Shown: positions 1-6,300 of the stretch, one piece after another
Position numbering within the stretch: the first letter of the stretch is position 1
Layout: each line of letters opens with the position of its first letter
NCBI GenBank assembly: GCA_038237645.1
Contig: JBBRYN010000073.1
Coordinates: forward strand, 1-15,589
Direction: 5' to 3'
Length of the DNA: 15,589 nucleotides
Source of the DNA: QHCA01 sp038237645
GTDB taxonomy: Bacteria; Actinomycetota; Actinomycetes; Mycobacteriales; QHCA01
Program-made: the position numbers and the translations under genes
The notes under the pieces: generated by a model
Seen by the model: only the letters and a program-made list of their open reading frames with translations
What the model was told of the DNA's origin: nothing
Database searches by the model: none

Positions 1-346
1 CCTCGCGGATGAGCCCGAGCAGGATGTGCTCGGTGCCGATGTAGTTGTGGCCGAGCTGCAGGGCCTCCCGCAGCGAGAGCTCGAGCACCTTCTTGGCGCG
101 GGGCGTGAACGGGATGTGACCGCTGGGCGACGAGCCGCCCTGGCCGATGATCTCCTCGACCTGCTGGCGAACGCCCTCCAAAGAGATACCGAGGGATTCC
201 AGCGCCTTGGCGGCGACACCCTCGCCCTCGTGAATCAGCCCGAGCAGGATGTGCTCCGTGCCGATGTAGTTGTGGTTGAGCATCCTGGCCTCTTCTTGGG
301 CCAGGACGACAACGCGCCTCGCGCGGTCGGTAAACCTCTCGAACAT
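1..346 (-). CDS. clpC: ATP-dependent Clp protease ATP-binding subunit ClpC, N-terminal part (runs off left edge)
   Basis: ClpC is the AAA+ unfoldase that feeds substrates to the ClpP peptidase in the cytoplasm. Only the first 115 or so residues are in the window. They begin MFERFTDRARRVVVLAQEEA, the typical ClpC start, and cover the two Clp_N repeats that bind adaptors. Each repeat carries the signature HNYIGTEHILLGLI, once near residue 24 and again near residue 99. The repeats are so alike that the DNA at 12-50 and 237-275 matches almost base for base. The AAA+ domains lie outside the window. The ATG at 344-346 is preceded by a good ribosome binding site (GAGGAG) about six to seven bases upstream. 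The gene lies downstream of lsr2 in the order seen in Mycobacterium. A 229-base gap with its own -10 element and inverted repeats suggests an independent promoter. Confidence 0.97.
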   Translation of the reverse strand, partial: MFERFTDRARRVVVLAQEEARMLNHNYIGTEHILLGLIHEGEGVAAKALESLGISLEGVRQQVEEIIGQGGSSPSGHIPFTPRAKKVLELSLREALQLGHNYIGTEHILLGLIRE

Positions 347-417
347 CGGCCCGCTCCTCACTTCCCCGCTTCGACGCCCCGTGGAGTCACCCACGCAGTC
401 GGACGCCGGATGTGTCC

Positions 418-423
418 ACTCTA
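418..423 (-). promoter_or_regulatory. Candidate -10 element of the clpC promoter
   Basis: On the minus strand this reads TAGAGT within GTTAGAGTGGAC, fitting the actinobacterial TAnnnT -10 pattern. It would start a clpC transcript with a leader of about 65 bases. No good -35 hexamer lies 16-18 bases upstream, so an activator may be needed. The same TTAGAGTG string occurs upstream of the WXG-like operon at 11544-11549. Confidence 0.4.
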
Positions 424-465
424 ACCCGGCGGCGGCGTGGACTCCCGATGACTGCGCGCCGGGCC

Positions 466-485
466 GTGACCACTCGGGTGGTCAC
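466..485. promoter_or_regulatory. Perfect inverted repeat between lsr2 and clpC (operator or terminator)
   Basis: GTGACCACTCGGGTGGTCAC has perfect 8-base arms around a 4-base centre. It lies about 120 bases upstream of the clpC start and about 90 bases after the lsr2 stop. As DNA it is a good size for a dimeric regulator, placed just upstream of the candidate clpC -10. As RNA it forms a stable tetraloop hairpin but has no U tract. The sequence does not decide between the two roles. Confidence 0.45.
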
Positions 486-528
486 ACCACTCTTCAACGC
501 GGTCCAGCGGCGAGGTGTTTCGGGCCGA

Positions 529-562
529 CCTTCGCCGACAGCGAAATCGGTGCCGGCGAAGG
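529..562 (-). terminator. Stem-loop downstream of lsr2; overlaps a ClgR-like box
   Basis: Nine-base arms at 529-537 and 554-562 are perfectly complementary and separated by 16 bases. They begin 13 bases after the lsr2 stop codon, as expected for an intrinsic terminator; there is no U tract, which is common in actinobacteria. The left arm is shared with a second inverted repeat, TTCGCCGACAGCGAA at 531-545. That repeat resembles the binding site of ClgR, the activator of clp genes in Streptomyces and Corynebacterium (core CGCY-N3-RGCG as I recall it). The site is about 185 bases upstream of the clpC start, a plausible but distant operator. Confidence 0.45.
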
Positions 563-575
563 CGCTACGAAGCCG

Positions 576-917
576 TCAGTTTGCGGCGTCGTACTGCTCT
601 ACCACCCGGGCCGGAATGCGGCCGCGCTCGCTGACCTCGATGCCCTTGGTGCGGGCCCAAGCGCGGATATCGGCAGCGCGCCCCCGCCGGTCGCCCGAGG
701 CGCCCCGCCTGGCCCGGCTGCCATTGCTGCGCGAACCGGCGCGACCCGACTTGCGCGCCGCAGCAACGTAAGGCCCCACGGCGTCGCGGAACTTGTCGGC
801 GTTGGCCTTGCTGAGATCGATCTCGTACGCCGCCCCGTCCAGCGCGAACGAGAGCGTCTCATCGGCGACTCCCCCTTGGATGTCATCGACCAGTATCACC
901 TTCACCTGCTGCGCCAC
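576..917 (-). CDS. lsr2: Lsr2-family nucleoid-associated xenogeneic silencer
   Basis: Lsr2 is the actinobacterial H-NS analogue: it bridges AT-rich DNA and silences acquired genes. This copy is 113 residues, close to the family length of about 112. The N-terminal oligomerisation part (residues 1-55) opens AQQVKVILVDDI and includes the signature ADETLSFALDG. A basic Arg/Gly/Ser linker (about 55-80) leads to the DNA-binding domain, with RAWARTKG and the AT-hook-like RGR at 98-100, followed by IPARVVEQY. I chose the GTG at 915-917 over the ATG at 939-941. The GTG has an AAGGGG ribosome binding site six bases upstream, it gives the family N-terminus, and the ATG would sit only a few bases from the predicted transcription start. 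It lies between clpC and an AlkZ-like gene. Confidence 0.95.
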   Translation of the reverse strand: MAQQVKVILVDDIQGGVADETLSFALDGAAYEIDLSKANADKFRDAVGPYVAAARKSGRAGSRSNGSRARRGASGDRRGRAADIRAWARTKGIEVSERGRIPARVVEQYDAAN

Positions 918-953
918 TGTTGGCCCCTTTCTCATTTCCAATATTCGGACGGG

Positions 954-982
954 ATCGTACGCAGAACAATGGCTCAGATCAA
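954..982 (-). promoter_or_regulatory. Sigma70-type promoter of lsr2
   Basis: On the minus strand, TTGATC (977-982) and TACGAT (954-959) are separated by exactly 17 bases. This is the best housekeeping promoter in the window. Transcription would start near 947, giving a leader of about 30 bases to the GTG start. The surrounding bases (about 935-1110) are richer in A and T than the neighbouring genes, so Lsr2 could bind its own promoter. Confidence 0.7.
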
Positions 983-1106
983 ATTGCCGCGCGGCCCGGT
1001 CGGGGAATCAGGCACATTGACCGGAATATCTGCGTAGGAGCTTTGCCGGCGGCCCACTGCATTCACTCTCCGTGCACTCGCCGACACGATATCGCCAAAC
1101 AGCCAT

Positions 1107-1125
1107 TTCACGGGTTAGTCGTGAA
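1107..1125 (-). terminator. Short stem-loop over the stop codon of the AlkZ-like gene
   Basis: TTCACG (1107-1112) and CGTGAA (1120-1125) are perfect 6-base arms with a 7-base loop that contains the TAA stop at 1115-1117. It could help end transcription of the lysS-side operon before the lsr2 promoter. The stem is short and has no U tract. Confidence 0.25.
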
Positions 1126-2170
1126 GTGGGGCATGCGGGCGGGCAGGACTCAGGAAACGGGCCACATCGGCGGCGTCGACTGCCAGGGCGCCGGCGATGT
1201 CGCCCGGCAGCGGGTCGAAGGGCTGCAGCGCGACCGCACCACGTGCAAACCCCCAGATGGCCACCGCCCGGCCCGCCACCAGCGCGAACGGCCGGAACAT
1301 CCCGTTGACCGTGACGATCCCCTGCTGGGCACCGCAAATCGGCTCACGCGACGTCCAGCCCAACAGGACGGGGTCGTAGGCGCCGAGCAGCCGGGGCGGC
1401 GGAAGCTCGGCAGCAGGTGGCCGCCCGGTCAGGTCGACCAGCCCGTCGGGGCGCTGGTCCAGGTCGCGTGCGATTGCAGCCAGGCCGGCGCGCGCGTCGC
1501 GCAGCGGCAGGCCGGCCCACTGCGCGAGGTCGCGGTCGTCGGCCGGTCCGTGACCGGCCAGGTAACGGCGGGCCAGCTCGGCCAGAGCGGCGTCGCGGTC
1601 GAATGGCCGCGGCTCACCCAGCCAGTCGCGGACCAGCACATAGGCGTGCTCCTTGCCGACCGTCGGGCCTCGAACGGTCAGCCCGCGCAACGACGCCAGC
1701 ACGAGCTGGTGCACCAGTGCCTGACCTGCGGTACGGATACCCGCGACGGCAATCCGCTCACCGAGCTGTTCGCGAGTCAACGGGCCCTCGTCGGTCAGCG
1801 AGCGCTCGATAACCCCCACAGCTCGGTCGGCCGCGTCGGCCGACACGCCCTCCTGGGCCAACCGCCGGGCGTTGCCGCGGGCCAGCCGCGGCGCGGTCAA
1901 CGCGTGCAGCCACGGGTAGTCCTCGGCGCGGACCAGGTGCAGGGTGCCGCGATTGAGCCAGGTGATCAGCAGCGACCGGGCGTCGAGGGCGCGGTCGACG
2001 TCGGCCGCTGTCAGGCCCGATGTGCGCACCCGGATCGCCAGCCGCACCCCCCGGTGGTCCTGACCCTGCACGGCGAGCAGCCGCTCGGCGACGGCGACCG
2101 GATCGGCGACCGGCGGCCCCGACAGCAGTTGCGCGGCGAACCGCTCGGCGATCGGCGGCGCTGGCAGCAA
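1115..2170 (-). CDS. Winged-helix (HTH_42, AlkZ/YcaQ-like) protein, candidate DNA glycosylase
   Basis: About 351 residues with the architecture of the HTH_42/COG3214 family: tandem winged helices followed by a beta-rich C-terminal part. Members include Streptomyces AlkZ and E. coli YcaQ, glycosylases that remove alkylated bases and unhook interstrand crosslinks. The diagnostic stretch LLAVQGQDHRG gives a QxQ motif at residues 35 and 37. AlkZ uses the equivalent pair near Q37/Q39; YcaQ-type proteins have QxD. Later features are TWLNRGTLHLV, LLGAYDPVLLGW and the C-terminal VNGMFRPFALVAGRAVAIWGF. The start is uncertain. There is no ATG or GTG near the right place, so I use TTG at 2168-2170. A CTG at 2177-2179 overlaps the lysS stop as CTGA and is an alternative. 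With only 5 bases to lysS, the two genes are probably co-transcribed. Glycosylase activity is inferred from the motif. Confidence 0.8.
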   Translation of the reverse strand: MLPAPPIAERFAAQLLSGPPVADPVAVAERLLAVQGQDHRGVRLAIRVRTSGLTAADVDRALDARSLLITWLNRGTLHLVRAEDYPWLHALTAPRLARGNARRLAQEGVSADAADRAVGVIERSLTDEGPLTREQLGERIAVAGIRTAGQALVHQLVLASLRGLTVRGPTVGKEHAYVLVRDWLGEPRPFDRDAALAELARRYLAGHGPADDRDLAQWAGLPLRDARAGLAAIARDLDQRPDGLVDLTGRPPAAELPPPRLLGAYDPVLLGWTSREPICGAQQGIVTVNGMFRPFALVAGRAVAIWGFARGAVALQPFDPLPGDIAGALAVDAADVARFLSPARPHAPLHD

Positions 2171-2175
2171 GGCCG

Positions 2176-3669
2176 TCAGTCCGGCTTGACGAAGGGGAAC
2201 AGGATGGTCTCCCGCAGCGTTCCGGCGCCGGTCAGCACCCGCAGCAGCCGGTCGATGCCGAAGCCCACCCCGCCGGTCGGGGGCATCCCGTGCTCCAGCG
2301 CGCGGAGGAAGTCTTCGTCGAGCGACATCGCCTCGGCGTCGCCGCGGACGCCGGCCGCCGCCTGCTCCATCAACCGCTGCCGCTGCACCACCGGGTCGGT
2401 CAACTCGGAATATCCCGTCCCCTGCTCCACGCCGAAGATGTAGAGGTCCCACTTCTCCACGACTCCGGGCTTCGACCGGTGCGCGCGGACCAGCGGGCTG
2501 GTGTCGACCGGGAAGTCGCGGACGAAGGTCGGCTGCTGCAAGGCCTCCTCGCACAGCCCCTCGAAGATGGCCTCGACCATCTTGCCTGGTCCGAGGTCCG
2601 GTGCCACCGAGAGACCCGCCGCTTCCCCCAGGGCGTGCAGCCGCGCCACCGGCGTCTCAGGCGTGACGGGCTCGCCCACCGCCTCGGACACCGACTCGTA
2701 CAGCGAGATCGACCGCCACTGCCCGCCCAGGTCGTGCTCGGTGCCGTCCAGGTGCCGGACCATGGTGGACCCGTAGACCGTCGTGGCCGCCTCCTGCATC
2801 AACTCCCGGGTCAGCGTTGCCATCGTGTCGTAGTCGCCGTAGGCCTCGTAGGCCTCCAGCATCGCGAACTCCGGCGAGTGCGTCGCGTCGACGCCCTCGT
2901 TGCGGAAGTTACGGTTGATCTCGAACACCTTCTCGATGCCGCCGACCATCGCCCGCTTGAGATACAGCTCGGGTGCGATGCGCAGATAGAGGTCGAGGTC
3001 GTAGGCGTTGATGTGGGTGCGGAACGGCCGAGCGGTGGCACCGCCGTGTACGGCCTGCAGCATCGGGGTCTCGACCTCGATGAAGCCCCGCTGGTGCAGC
3101 GACTCGCGCAACGCGCGAACCGCGGTCGAGCGGATCCGTACCATCTCGCGCGCCTCGGGCCGGGCGAGCAGGTCGAGGTAGCGCTGCCGGACCCGGCTCT
3201 CGTCGCTCATCGGCTTGTGCGCCACGGGCAGCGGCCGCAGGGCCTTGCCGGTGATCGCCCACCGGTCGGCCAGCACGCTCAGCTCGCCGCGCTTCGAGGT
3301 GATCACCTCGCCCTCCACCCCGACGTGGTCGCCGATGTCCACAGTGGACTTCCAGGCGCCGAGGGACTCCTCGCCGACCTTGTCGAGGGAGAGCATCACC
3401 TGCAACTCGGTGCCCTCACCCCCGCGCAGGGTCGCGAAGCACAGCTTGCCGGTGTTGCGGACGAACATCACCCGGCCGGTCACGCCGACCCGCTCCCCGG
3501 TGAAGGTGTCGGGCGGCAGGTCGACATGGGCCGCCCGCAGCGCGCCCAGGCCGATGGTGCGCGGGAACCCGACGGGGTAGGGCTCCAGTCCTGCGGACAG
3601 CAATCGGTCCCGCTTCTCCCGGCGTACCCTCATCTGCTCCGGCAGGTCGTCCGCGGACTGGTCGGTCAC
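2176..3669 (-). CDS. lysS: Lysyl-tRNA synthetase, class II
   Basis: Charges tRNA-Lys with lysine in the cytoplasm. The protein has 497 residues, the usual bacterial LysS length of about 500. The N-terminal OB-fold anticodon-binding domain spans roughly residues 58-145 (VGVTGRVMFVRNTGKLCFATL). The class II catalytic core follows: motif 1 around GFIEVETPML (195-204), motif 2 FRNEGVDATHSPEF (255-268) and motif 3 GFGIDRLLRVLTG (469-481), ending in the usual ILFPF. It starts with GTG at 3667-3669 behind a weak AGGG site. Only 10 bases separate it from coaX upstream, so it is probably in the pantothenate transcript, as in Mycobacterium. No frameshift or missing motif was seen. Confidence 0.98.
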   Translation of the reverse strand: MTDQSADDLPEQMRVRREKRDRLLSAGLEPYPVGFPRTIGLGALRAAHVDLPPDTFTGERVGVTGRVMFVRNTGKLCFATLRGGEGTELQVMLSLDKVGEESLGAWKSTVDIGDHVGVEGEVITSKRGELSVLADRWAITGKALRPLPVAHKPMSDESRVRQRYLDLLARPEAREMVRIRSTAVRALRESLHQRGFIEVETPMLQAVHGGATARPFRTHINAYDLDLYLRIAPELYLKRAMVGGIEKVFEINRNFRNEGVDATHSPEFAMLEAYEAYGDYDTMATLTRELMQEAATTVYGSTMVRHLDGTEHDLGGQWRSISLYESVSEAVGEPVTPETPVARLHALGEAAGLSVAPDLGPGKMVEAIFEGLCEEALQQPTFVRDFPVDTSPLVRAHRSKPGVVEKWDLYIFGVEQGTGYSELTDPVVQRQRLMEQAAAGVRGDAEAMSLDEDFLRALEHGMPPTGGVGFGIDRLLRVLTGAGTLRETILFPFVKPD

Positions 3670-3679
3670 GAGCGCAACC

Positions 3680-4441
3680 CTAACGATCGACGTTCTTGTC
3701 GAAGACCAACCGCAGGCCGATCAGCGTGAGATCGGGCTCGTGGTGCTGGATCGTCTCGCTCTCGGCGAGTACGAGGGGCGCCAGACCACCGGTGGCCACC
3801 ACCGTGGCGGTGCCACCCAACTCGTCGACGATCCGCCGGACCAGCCCGTCGACCTGGCCGGCGAAGCCGTAGAGAATCCCGGACTGCAGCGCTTCGACGG
3901 TGTTCTTGCCGATCACCGAGCGGGGGCGCTGCAGCTCGACCTTGCGCAGTTGGGCCGCGCGGGCGGCGAGGGCGTCCACCGAGATCTCGATGCCGGGCGC
4001 CAGGGCGCCACCGAGGAACTCCCCCTTGGCGCTGACCACGTCGAGGTTGGTCGACGTGCCGAAATCGACGATGACCACCGGGCCGCCGTACAGGGAATGC
4101 GCGGCGAGGGTGTTGACGATCCGGTCGGCGCCGATCTCCTTGGGGTTGTCGAAGAGCAGCGGCACACCGGTCTTGACCCCCGGCTCCACGATGACTGTGG
4201 GCACGTCGTCGTAGTAACGCTCCAGCATCGTGCGCAGCTCACGCAGCACGGCCGGCACTGTCGAGCAGGCGACGATGCCGGTCACCGGTGGCAGGTCGCC
4301 GAGCAGCCCCCGGAAGAGCAGGGCGATCTCGTCGGCGGTGGACCGCCCGTCTGTCTTGACCCGCCAGGAATGCTCGAGCCGATCGCCGGCGAACACGCCG
4401 AGCACGGTGTTGGTGTTGCCGACGTCGACGGCGAGCAGCAT
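3680..4441 (-). CDS. coaX: Type III pantothenate kinase
   Basis: Phosphorylates pantothenate to 4'-phosphopantothenate, the first committed step of CoA synthesis, using ATP. The protein has 253 residues, within the family's usual range of about 250-270. It has the ASKHA-fold phosphate loop DVGNTNT (6-12), the pantothenate-site stretch EIGADRIVN (102-110), and the second nucleotide motif DFGTSTN (126-132) followed by KGEFLGGALAPGIEIS. The DFGTSTN motif differs slightly from the more common DFGTATT but keeps the Asp and Gly. The ATG overlaps the panC stop by one base (TGATG), which implies translational coupling; there is no separate ribosome binding site of note. CoaX enzymes of this type are usually insensitive to CoA feedback and need a monovalent cation; this is family knowledge. 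Confidence 0.97.
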   Translation of the reverse strand: MLLAVDVGNTNTVLGVFAGDRLEHSWRVKTDGRSTADEIALLFRGLLGDLPPVTGIVACSTVPAVLRELRTMLERYYDDVPTVIVEPGVKTGVPLLFDNPKEIGADRIVNTLAAHSLYGGPVVIVDFGTSTNLDVVSAKGEFLGGALAPGIEISVDALAARAAQLRKVELQRPRSVIGKNTVEALQSGILYGFAGQVDGLVRRIVDELGGTATVVATGGLAPLVLAESETIQHHEPDLTLIGLRLVFDKNVDR

Positions 4442-5301
4442 CAGGACACCGGGCGCCCGGGGCCCGTAGGCAGCAGGCCGCCGACGTTGTCGATCAGCCG
4501 GATCAGGCCCAGCCGGGCGGCCACGAGCAGCCTGGCCGGACCGCCCGCGGACAGCGGCATGAGGTCGGGCGAACGCAGCTCCAGGTAGTCGACCGAGATC
4601 GCCGGCTGCACCGCGAGGACGGCCGACGCCGCGGACAGCACCCGGCCCGCACCACCACCGGCCGCCGCGGCGGAAGCCCCCGCGGTCAGCGCCTGGAAGA
4701 GCGCCGGGGCGACAGCACGCTCGGCCGGGCCCAGGAACCGGTTGCGGCTGGACAGGGCCAGGCCGTCGGGCTCACGTACGGTCGGCACGCAGACGAGCGC
4801 CGGGCCTTGGGGTCGATCGCCGATCAGCCGGGCGACCAGCACGAGTTGCTGGTAGTCCTTCTCCCCGAAATACACCCGGTCGGCCGCACCCACCAGGTCG
4901 AGCATCCGGGCGACCACGGTGAGCACGCCGGCGAAGTGGCCCGGGCGGGCCGCGCCCTCGAGTATTTCCCCGAGCGGCCCGGGCTGCACGGTCGGCTCCC
5001 GGCCACCTTCGTAGACCTGCTCCACCGAGGGGGTGAACACGATGTCGACCCCCTCCTGGGCGCACAGCTCGAGGTCGGCGTCAAGGGTGCGCGGGTAGCG
5101 GCCGAGATCCTCCGCGGGGCCGAACTGCAGCGGGTTGACGAAGATGCTGACGACCACCGTGTCGTTCTGCGAACGTGCCGCCCTGATCAGGGCGGCGTGA
5201 CCGGCGTGCAGGGCACCCATCGTCATGACGAACCCGAGCTCGCCGCGGCGCCCCTCCAGGGCGGCGGCCAGCTCGGCACGAGAGGCGGCCAGCGCGCTCA
5301 T
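4441..5301 (-). CDS. panC: Pantothenate synthetase (pantoate--beta-alanine ligase)
   Basis: Joins pantoate and beta-alanine through a pantoyl-adenylate to make pantothenate. The protein has 286 residues, near the family length. All key motifs are visible: TMGALHAGH (27-35) with the HxxH nucleotide site, VSIFVNPLQFGPAEDL (51-66), RPGHFAGVLTVVARM (119-133), FGEKDYQQ (145-152) and the REPDGLALSSRN loop (176-187) that works like KMSKS. The usual Pro before TMG is Met here, a mild variation. A Gly/Ala-rich linker near residues 208-220 precedes a C-terminal domain with SVDYLEL. Its ATG overlaps the upstream DUF2520 gene by four bases (ATGA), and its stop overlaps coaX by one. The three genes therefore read as one coupled unit. 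panD is missing from its Mycobacterium position between panC and coaX. Confidence 0.97.
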   Translation of the reverse strand: MSALAASRAELAAALEGRRGELGFVMTMGALHAGHAALIRAARSQNDTVVVSIFVNPLQFGPAEDLGRYPRTLDADLELCAQEGVDIVFTPSVEQVYEGGREPTVQPGPLGEILEGAARPGHFAGVLTVVARMLDLVGAADRVYFGEKDYQQLVLVARLIGDRPQGPALVCVPTVREPDGLALSSRNRFLGPAERAVAPALFQALTAGASAAAAGGGAGRVLSAASAVLAVQPAISVDYLELRSPDLMPLSAGGPARLLVAARLGLIRLIDNVGGLLPTGPGRPVS

Positions 5302-6203
5302 GCCGACGTCCGTGGTTCGGCGAGCACGTCGAGCAGGGCGCCGGCCTGGTCGGGCCGCAGCCGGCCGCTGGACAGCGCGCGATCGGCGGTCTGCCTGGCA
5401 AGGGCGACATAGGCCGCCGCCGCGTCGGGCGCCGACTGGGCGAGGGCGGCCAGGTGCTTGGCGACCGTACCGGCGTCACCCCGGGAAACCGGCCCGGTCA
5501 GCGCCCGGTCGCCGTAGCGCAGCGCGCTGTCGAGCGCGGCACCCATCATCGGCCCCAGCACCTTGCCGGGCTCGGCCACGCCGGCCCGCTGCAGCAGGTC
5601 GGCCGCCCCGTTGACGAGGGTCGTCAGGTGGTTGGCCCCGATGGTGAGCGCGGCATGCCAGAGCGGCCGCATGTCGTCGGCAACCCAGACCGGCTCGCCG
5701 CCCATCTCGACCACCAGCGCCTCGGCCACCAATCGCAGCGGCTCGGGCGCGGTGACGCCGAAGCTCACCCCGGCCAACCGCTCCAGGTCGTCGGCACCCC
5801 GGCCGGTGAAGGGCAGCACCGGATGCAGCGCCAGGGGCAGGGCGCCCGCCCCGGTTGCCGGATCGAGCACCGTCAGGCCGAAGGATCCGGAGACGTGCAG
5901 TACCAGCTGCCCGGCGCGCCACCGGGCGGTCTCCGCCAGGCCGGCGACGAGCGCCGAGAGCGCGTCGTCGGGGACCGCGAGCACGACGAGCTCGGCCGCG
6001 ACGACCACCTCGTCGGCCGCCAGCACCGCCACGCCGGGCAGTAGCTGCGCGGCCCGGCGGCGCGACTCCGGCGAGACACCGGACACGGCGACCACCCGGT
6101 GACCGGCCCGCGCCAGGGCTGCACCGAGAACACTGCCCACCCGCCCGCAGCCCACGACGCCGACGGTCAACCGGCCGGGCCGGTCGCTGGGCGCTGCGCT
6201 CAT
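5298..6203 (-). CDS. Rossmann-fold, DUF2520-domain protein (putative NAD(P)-dependent oxidoreductase)
   Basis: 301 residues from the ATG at 6201-6203. The N-terminal Rossmann fold has GCGRVG at residues 18-23 in LTVGVVGCGRVGSVLGAAL. A helical DUF2520 domain follows, with recognisable stretches ALHPVLPFTG, WHAALTIGANHLTTLVNGAADLL and PMMGAALDSALRYGDRALTGPVSRGD. The same family sits directly upstream of panC in Mycobacterium (Rv3603c). Its reaction is not established as far as I know. The fold and the neighbours make a pantoate-forming ketopantoate reductase role a reasonable guess, but that is inference. It is first in the panC-coaX-lysS run and its stop overlaps the panC start. The ribosome binding site is weak. 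A possible -10 (TATCCT on the minus strand, 6245-6250) lies about 40 bases upstream without a convincing -35. Confidence 0.9.
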   Translation of the reverse strand: MSAAPSDRPGRLTVGVVGCGRVGSVLGAALARAGHRVVAVSGVSPESRRRAAQLLPGVAVLAADEVVVAAELVVLAVPDDALSALVAGLAETARWRAGQLVLHVSGSFGLTVLDPATGAGALPLALHPVLPFTGRGADDLERLAGVSFGVTAPEPLRLVAEALVVEMGGEPVWVADDMRPLWHAALTIGANHLTTLVNGAADLLQRAGVAEPGKVLGPMMGAALDSALRYGDRALTGPVSRGDAGTVAKHLAALAQSAPDAAAAYVALARQTADRALSSGRLRPDQAGALLDVLAEPRTSA

Positions 6204-6300
6204 GCGGGATCCAGTCCGTGGGAGGTACCGGTCGAGTCGAGCACAGGATACGGGCACCGCCCGCGCGTCATCCCACGCAGGAGGGTGACAGGGTGACGCG

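Noticed and set aside
12..275. Near-identical direct repeats at 12-50 and 237-275
   Set aside because: They encode the two Clp_N repeats of ClpC; ordinary internal duplication of this family.
2020..3729. 569-codon open frame on the plus strand opposite lysS and the AlkZ-like gene
   Set aside because: GC-rich DNA leaves the opposite strand open; the translation is low-complexity Arg/Gly/Val-rich with no family match, while lysS on the minus strand has all its motifs.
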